Assembly: GCA_944393455.1 (NCBI GenBank)
Contig: CALYAH010000014.1
Coordinates: 1 to 28,531, forward strand
Direction of reading: 5' to 3'
Source: an uncultured Clostridia bacterium
Lineage (GTDB): Bacteria > Bacillota > Clostridia > TANB77 > CAG-508
Length of the DNA stretch: 28,531 nt
The notes beneath the pieces are model-generated. The model was not told where the DNA came from. It made no database searches and saw only the letters and a program-made list of their open reading frames with translations. The position numbers and the translations under genes are program-made. Shown here in pieces: positions 27,101 through 28,531 of the stretch. Position 1 is the first letter of the stretch. The number at the start of each line of letters is the position of its first letter.

Positions 27101-28303
27101 ACTGAAAAATACAAATCAACAATCTATAGAAATGGTGAAGAACCAAATAGTAATTACTGGTATAGAGAAGAAACAGGAACAACTGCACCTAGAATGTCAG
27201 ATGCAAAAGACGAAATAGGTATTAAACAAAATGGAGACAGAGTAGATATTGTAGACGAAAGAACAACGCAAGAAGAGATTAAATACTCAACGGCAAAAGA
27301 AGAACAAGAAGATAAAAAATTAGAAGCTATCGAAGCAAATACAAGTATATTTGACATTAAATTAGATTATGATATTAACTTAGACAACATTAGTAAATAT
27401 GGTGTAGAACTTAAATTTATATTTGATAATATAGATTTAGGAATTGTAAGAAGACCAATACAAAATCTTGACGTAAGAAAAGAAATAGCCTTTGTAGAGC
27501 TAACATTAGCAAATGGTCAAACCGTAATTTCGGGAGACCCAAGAAATGAAGATATTCAATATTTGAAATTCATGCCAGATGGTAGCGTTCATATAGAATT
27601 AGATGACGAATTAATACAAGGTGCAACTTTAAGAATTCAATATGAAATTATTGTAGATAATACACAAGCTGAAATTGATTATAATGATAAAAATTATTAT
27701 TATTATGGAACTATACCAACAGGAAATGCAGGATGGAAACTAGCAACAGTAACAAGATTATTTGACTACTTGTCAAATGGATTAGAATTTGATGCTACAG
27801 ACCCTGAAAATAGTAATTGGACAGATATTAAGTCTGATATAAAAACAGACATGGTAACAAATGGATTCTTATCACAAGATGCATATGATGTTATTAAAAC
27901 ATATAATAGAGTATTAGCAACAGATACTTTTGCTAATATGCAACCAAATGAAATAAAAACAATTACTATGAAAGCAACAAAATTGTTAGCTAACAATGAA
28001 GATGACTTTGCATTTGATAATGATGTAGAGGTAAATACTTTGAAAGGAAGAAAAATGGAATATATTCCAACAGATTTATCTCAAAGAGATCCGGACGCAA
28101 AAGATGAATATGTATATGCGACACCAGGAAATTATGTACCAGGAACAGGTCCTGAAGTAGAAAGTGATGATGACGTAAAAGTATTAGTAATAACAGGGCC
28201 AACAGGTGAAAACAACAATTATTTACCATATATCTTATTAGGTATTAGTTCATTCATAATATTAGGAACAGGAATTATCTTTATTAAGAAAAAAGTTCTA
28301 TAA
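24146..28303 (+). CDS. Giant surface protein B2 (paralogue of B1)
   Basis: A 1385-aa secreted protein. It has a signal peptide (about 1-28), a cysteine-containing N-terminal domain (C77, C88, C97 and C107, the last in YCIDEGDY, which is thioester-domain-like) and QLAYLA. Then comes a Cna-B/SpaA module starting LGEIEISKTDSSSGKGL, with Glu in YEIVEKINPNFGY. A second module starts KISGYVWEDMIAEK. A region shared with B1 includes YMTYRVGLKNEA, MNYYDSRYTI and GVDRDSEPGS. A third Cna-B-like module starts IIRGTVWEED, and a final beta domain follows. The end reads TPGNYVPG, ESDDD, ITGPTGEN, a hydrophobic helix and IKKKVL. The ATG at 24146 overlaps A2; an alternative ATG is at 24152. It is intact, so it shows what full-length B1 should look like. 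Confidence 0.82.
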   Translation: MVMNKTSKIILSIIIFFIFLFMTTTVNANQLEAWIALGWYDNPHVPKAGTMWFADEAVAATNNQKNDFFEASPTYVCGAELTYQTPQCTHGSGDEYCNIYALHAAYCIDEGDYAGSGANNRFLINNIVDLLPDGTVQVYSLSDTSWNTFGPGAYTTQMKQLAYLANRSILANETHVSSSSYKAAIANMVGYYRSTLINMGVDGSLAIKGNLGGSASSAKAQEAIRESANKNYRARFMFLIRNGSKGLGYGQSVIMYAAREEEPLGEIEISKTDSSSGKGLANVGLTIRMTSGEKAGQYVAIDGSGKASYTTQETVLNTGADGRIHISGMYPGNYEIVEKINPNFGYDTSDLPKVVKTGTISAGATENVNITNDRKYIKISGYVWEDMIAEKMSVRNWLWQNDSNDTADRRVMNVEVTLKKADGTVIDTRTTGTITNSSNQEVQGAYIFGDYMRDSNAAKIRIEDLEGAYIEFRYNGMCYKSVQVNTNVDNGNKATDDTLRSNFNENYATVVNGEAQNGNGQRTYGLTYDYDTNLHTSTLNYGGEYLYGYYEDSSGGRQKYPIAGINEQYMITANTKDAAPNNLLGQRITINDILTQGLDEIPNVNLGLWEREMPDMVAIEDLDNVKIYLNGYEHTYEYANRISDFEETMKDKNFNVTVSYESERGPSSYEREFYSSDLSYNVNNPQSFSVYMTYRVGLKNEANTVNTRVNEIMNYYDSRYTIDSVVDQDGKQITDIYEDTSYSETHDGNTYKRARIVVNQDIRNQNATASSTDSGYVNLRYVYIRYKLSNDAINSLLNGEATLNSAVEITSYSSFDDDNFTNRYAGVDRDSEPGSMRTVDPNTYHEDDTNKAISLILKVKEGRIIRGTVWEEDAIAAELNKAGFDRQRIGDGLYNTGENLVGNVKVELLKVDVDGSGNTTYSVADLYKWDNTTGTTIVEPASTYTDTDGSYEFSGIMPSNYVIRYTYGNTSVIYDSNGNSLGNVETEKYKSTIYRNGEEPNSNYWYREETGTTAPRMSDAKDEIGIKQNGDRVDIVDERTTQEEIKYSTAKEEQEDKKLEAIEANTSIFDIKLDYDINLDNISKYGVELKFIFDNIDLGIVRRPIQNLDVRKEIAFVELTLANGQTVISGDPRNEDIQYLKFMPDGSVHIELDDELIQGATLRIQYEIIVDNTQAEIDYNDKNYYYYGTIPTGNAGWKLATVTRLFDYLSNGLEFDATDPENSNWTDIKSDIKTDMVTNGFLSQDAYDVIKTYNRVLATDTFANMQPNEIKTITMKATKLLANNEDDFAFDNDVEVNTLKGRKMEYIPTDLSQRDPDAKDEYVYATPGNYVPGTGPEVESDDDVKVLVITGPTGENNNYLPYILLGISSFIILGTGIIFIKKKVL

Positions 28304-28313
28304 ATAGTTAATT

Positions 28314-28356
28314 AAAAAAGTTGTATGGAATAAATTTATTCCATACGACTTTTTTG
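28314..28356 (+). terminator. Terminator of the A2-B2 operon
   Basis: An AAAAAAGTTGTATGGAAT arm pairs with ATTCCATACGACTTTTTT with a single G-T pair, around a self-complementary centre, and ends in a T-tract 10 nt after the B2 stop. The remaining 28357-28531 is AT-rich with no gene visible. Confidence 0.9.
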
Positions 28357-28531
28357 TGATTTATGTTGCAATTTTTAACATTATGTAATAAAATAAAAAT
28401 CAAATGTTAGCAAAATATAAAAAAAACTATAAATATATATCAAAAAGAGTAAAAAAGATTTTTAGATTAGAATACTAAAAAAGACAAAAACCACAAAGGA
28501 CAAGTAGTAAAATAAGACTATAAAATGTATG

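Noticed and set aside
10199..28303. Canonical LPXTG sorting signals
   Set aside because: None of the four C termini contains LPXTG; only a weaker TG-containing motif is present, reported separately.
28401..28430. Possible third copy of the 238-nt upstream block after B2 (AATGTTAGCAAAAT)
   Set aside because: Only the first few bases fit and the TTTTRAGCTTTT half is absent; AT-rich chance match is likely.
1..28531. CRISPR arrays, tRNA or rRNA genes
   Set aside because: No regularly spaced direct repeats and no tRNA-like or rRNA-like sequence seen on either strand.

Overview
The window is very AT-rich, AGA-codon-rich DNA with Gram-positive ribosome binding sites (AGGAGG type) and frequent TTG/GTG starts. 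The MecA, RadC-MreBCD-PBP2-MinC and DUF4321 genes point to a low-GC Bacillota, most likely a Clostridia-type gut or host-associated bacterium. I cannot name the species. There are no tRNA, rRNA or CRISPR elements and no recognisable phage or transposase genes.

Layout. (1) 1-1410: the tail of an upstream gene and its terminator, then a membrane-anchored M23 (LytM) endopeptidase that ends at a terminator shared with the convergent mecA gene (minus strand). (2) 2048-2808: a gene-free stretch holding a 447-bp foldback element with 75-bp terminal inverted repeats, flanked by a 6-bp direct repeat (MITE-like). (3) 2723-9051: a cell-shape operon starting at a good sigma-A type promoter: DUF4321 protein, RadC, MreB, MreC, MreD, PBP2 and MinC. 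As written, mreB carries a one-base insertion that splits it into two frames. MinC is not followed by MinD/MinE. (4) 9056-9863: two small uncharacterised genes on the minus strand. (5) 10199-28303: 18 kb with four giant secreted surface proteins in the order A1-B1-A2-B2. A1 and A2 (1610 and 1600 aa) are paralogues with DUF11-like and SdrD-B-like modules. B1 and B2 (about 1313 and 1385 aa) are paralogues with a thioester-domain-like N terminus and Cna-B/SpaA-like modules. All four end in a short TG-containing motif, a transmembrane helix and a basic tail.

Functional reading. The first half is ordinary elongation and division machinery: the MreBCD-PBP2 complex directs lateral peptidoglycan synthesis, the M23 enzyme cuts cross-links and MinC restricts FtsZ. 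The second half looks like a duplicated two-gene locus encoding paired cell-surface fibre or adhesin proteins, each pair transcribed together (22-nt gap for A1/B1, 14-nt overlap for A2/B2). Both A genes have a related sequence block starting exactly 238 nt before their ATG, which supports cassette duplication with promoter-distal DNA included.

Two local disruptions deserve raw-read checking: the mreB frameshift, and a 64-bp foldback duplication in B1 that splits it. Removing the extra base or extra 64 bp restores a single full-length reading frame in each case.
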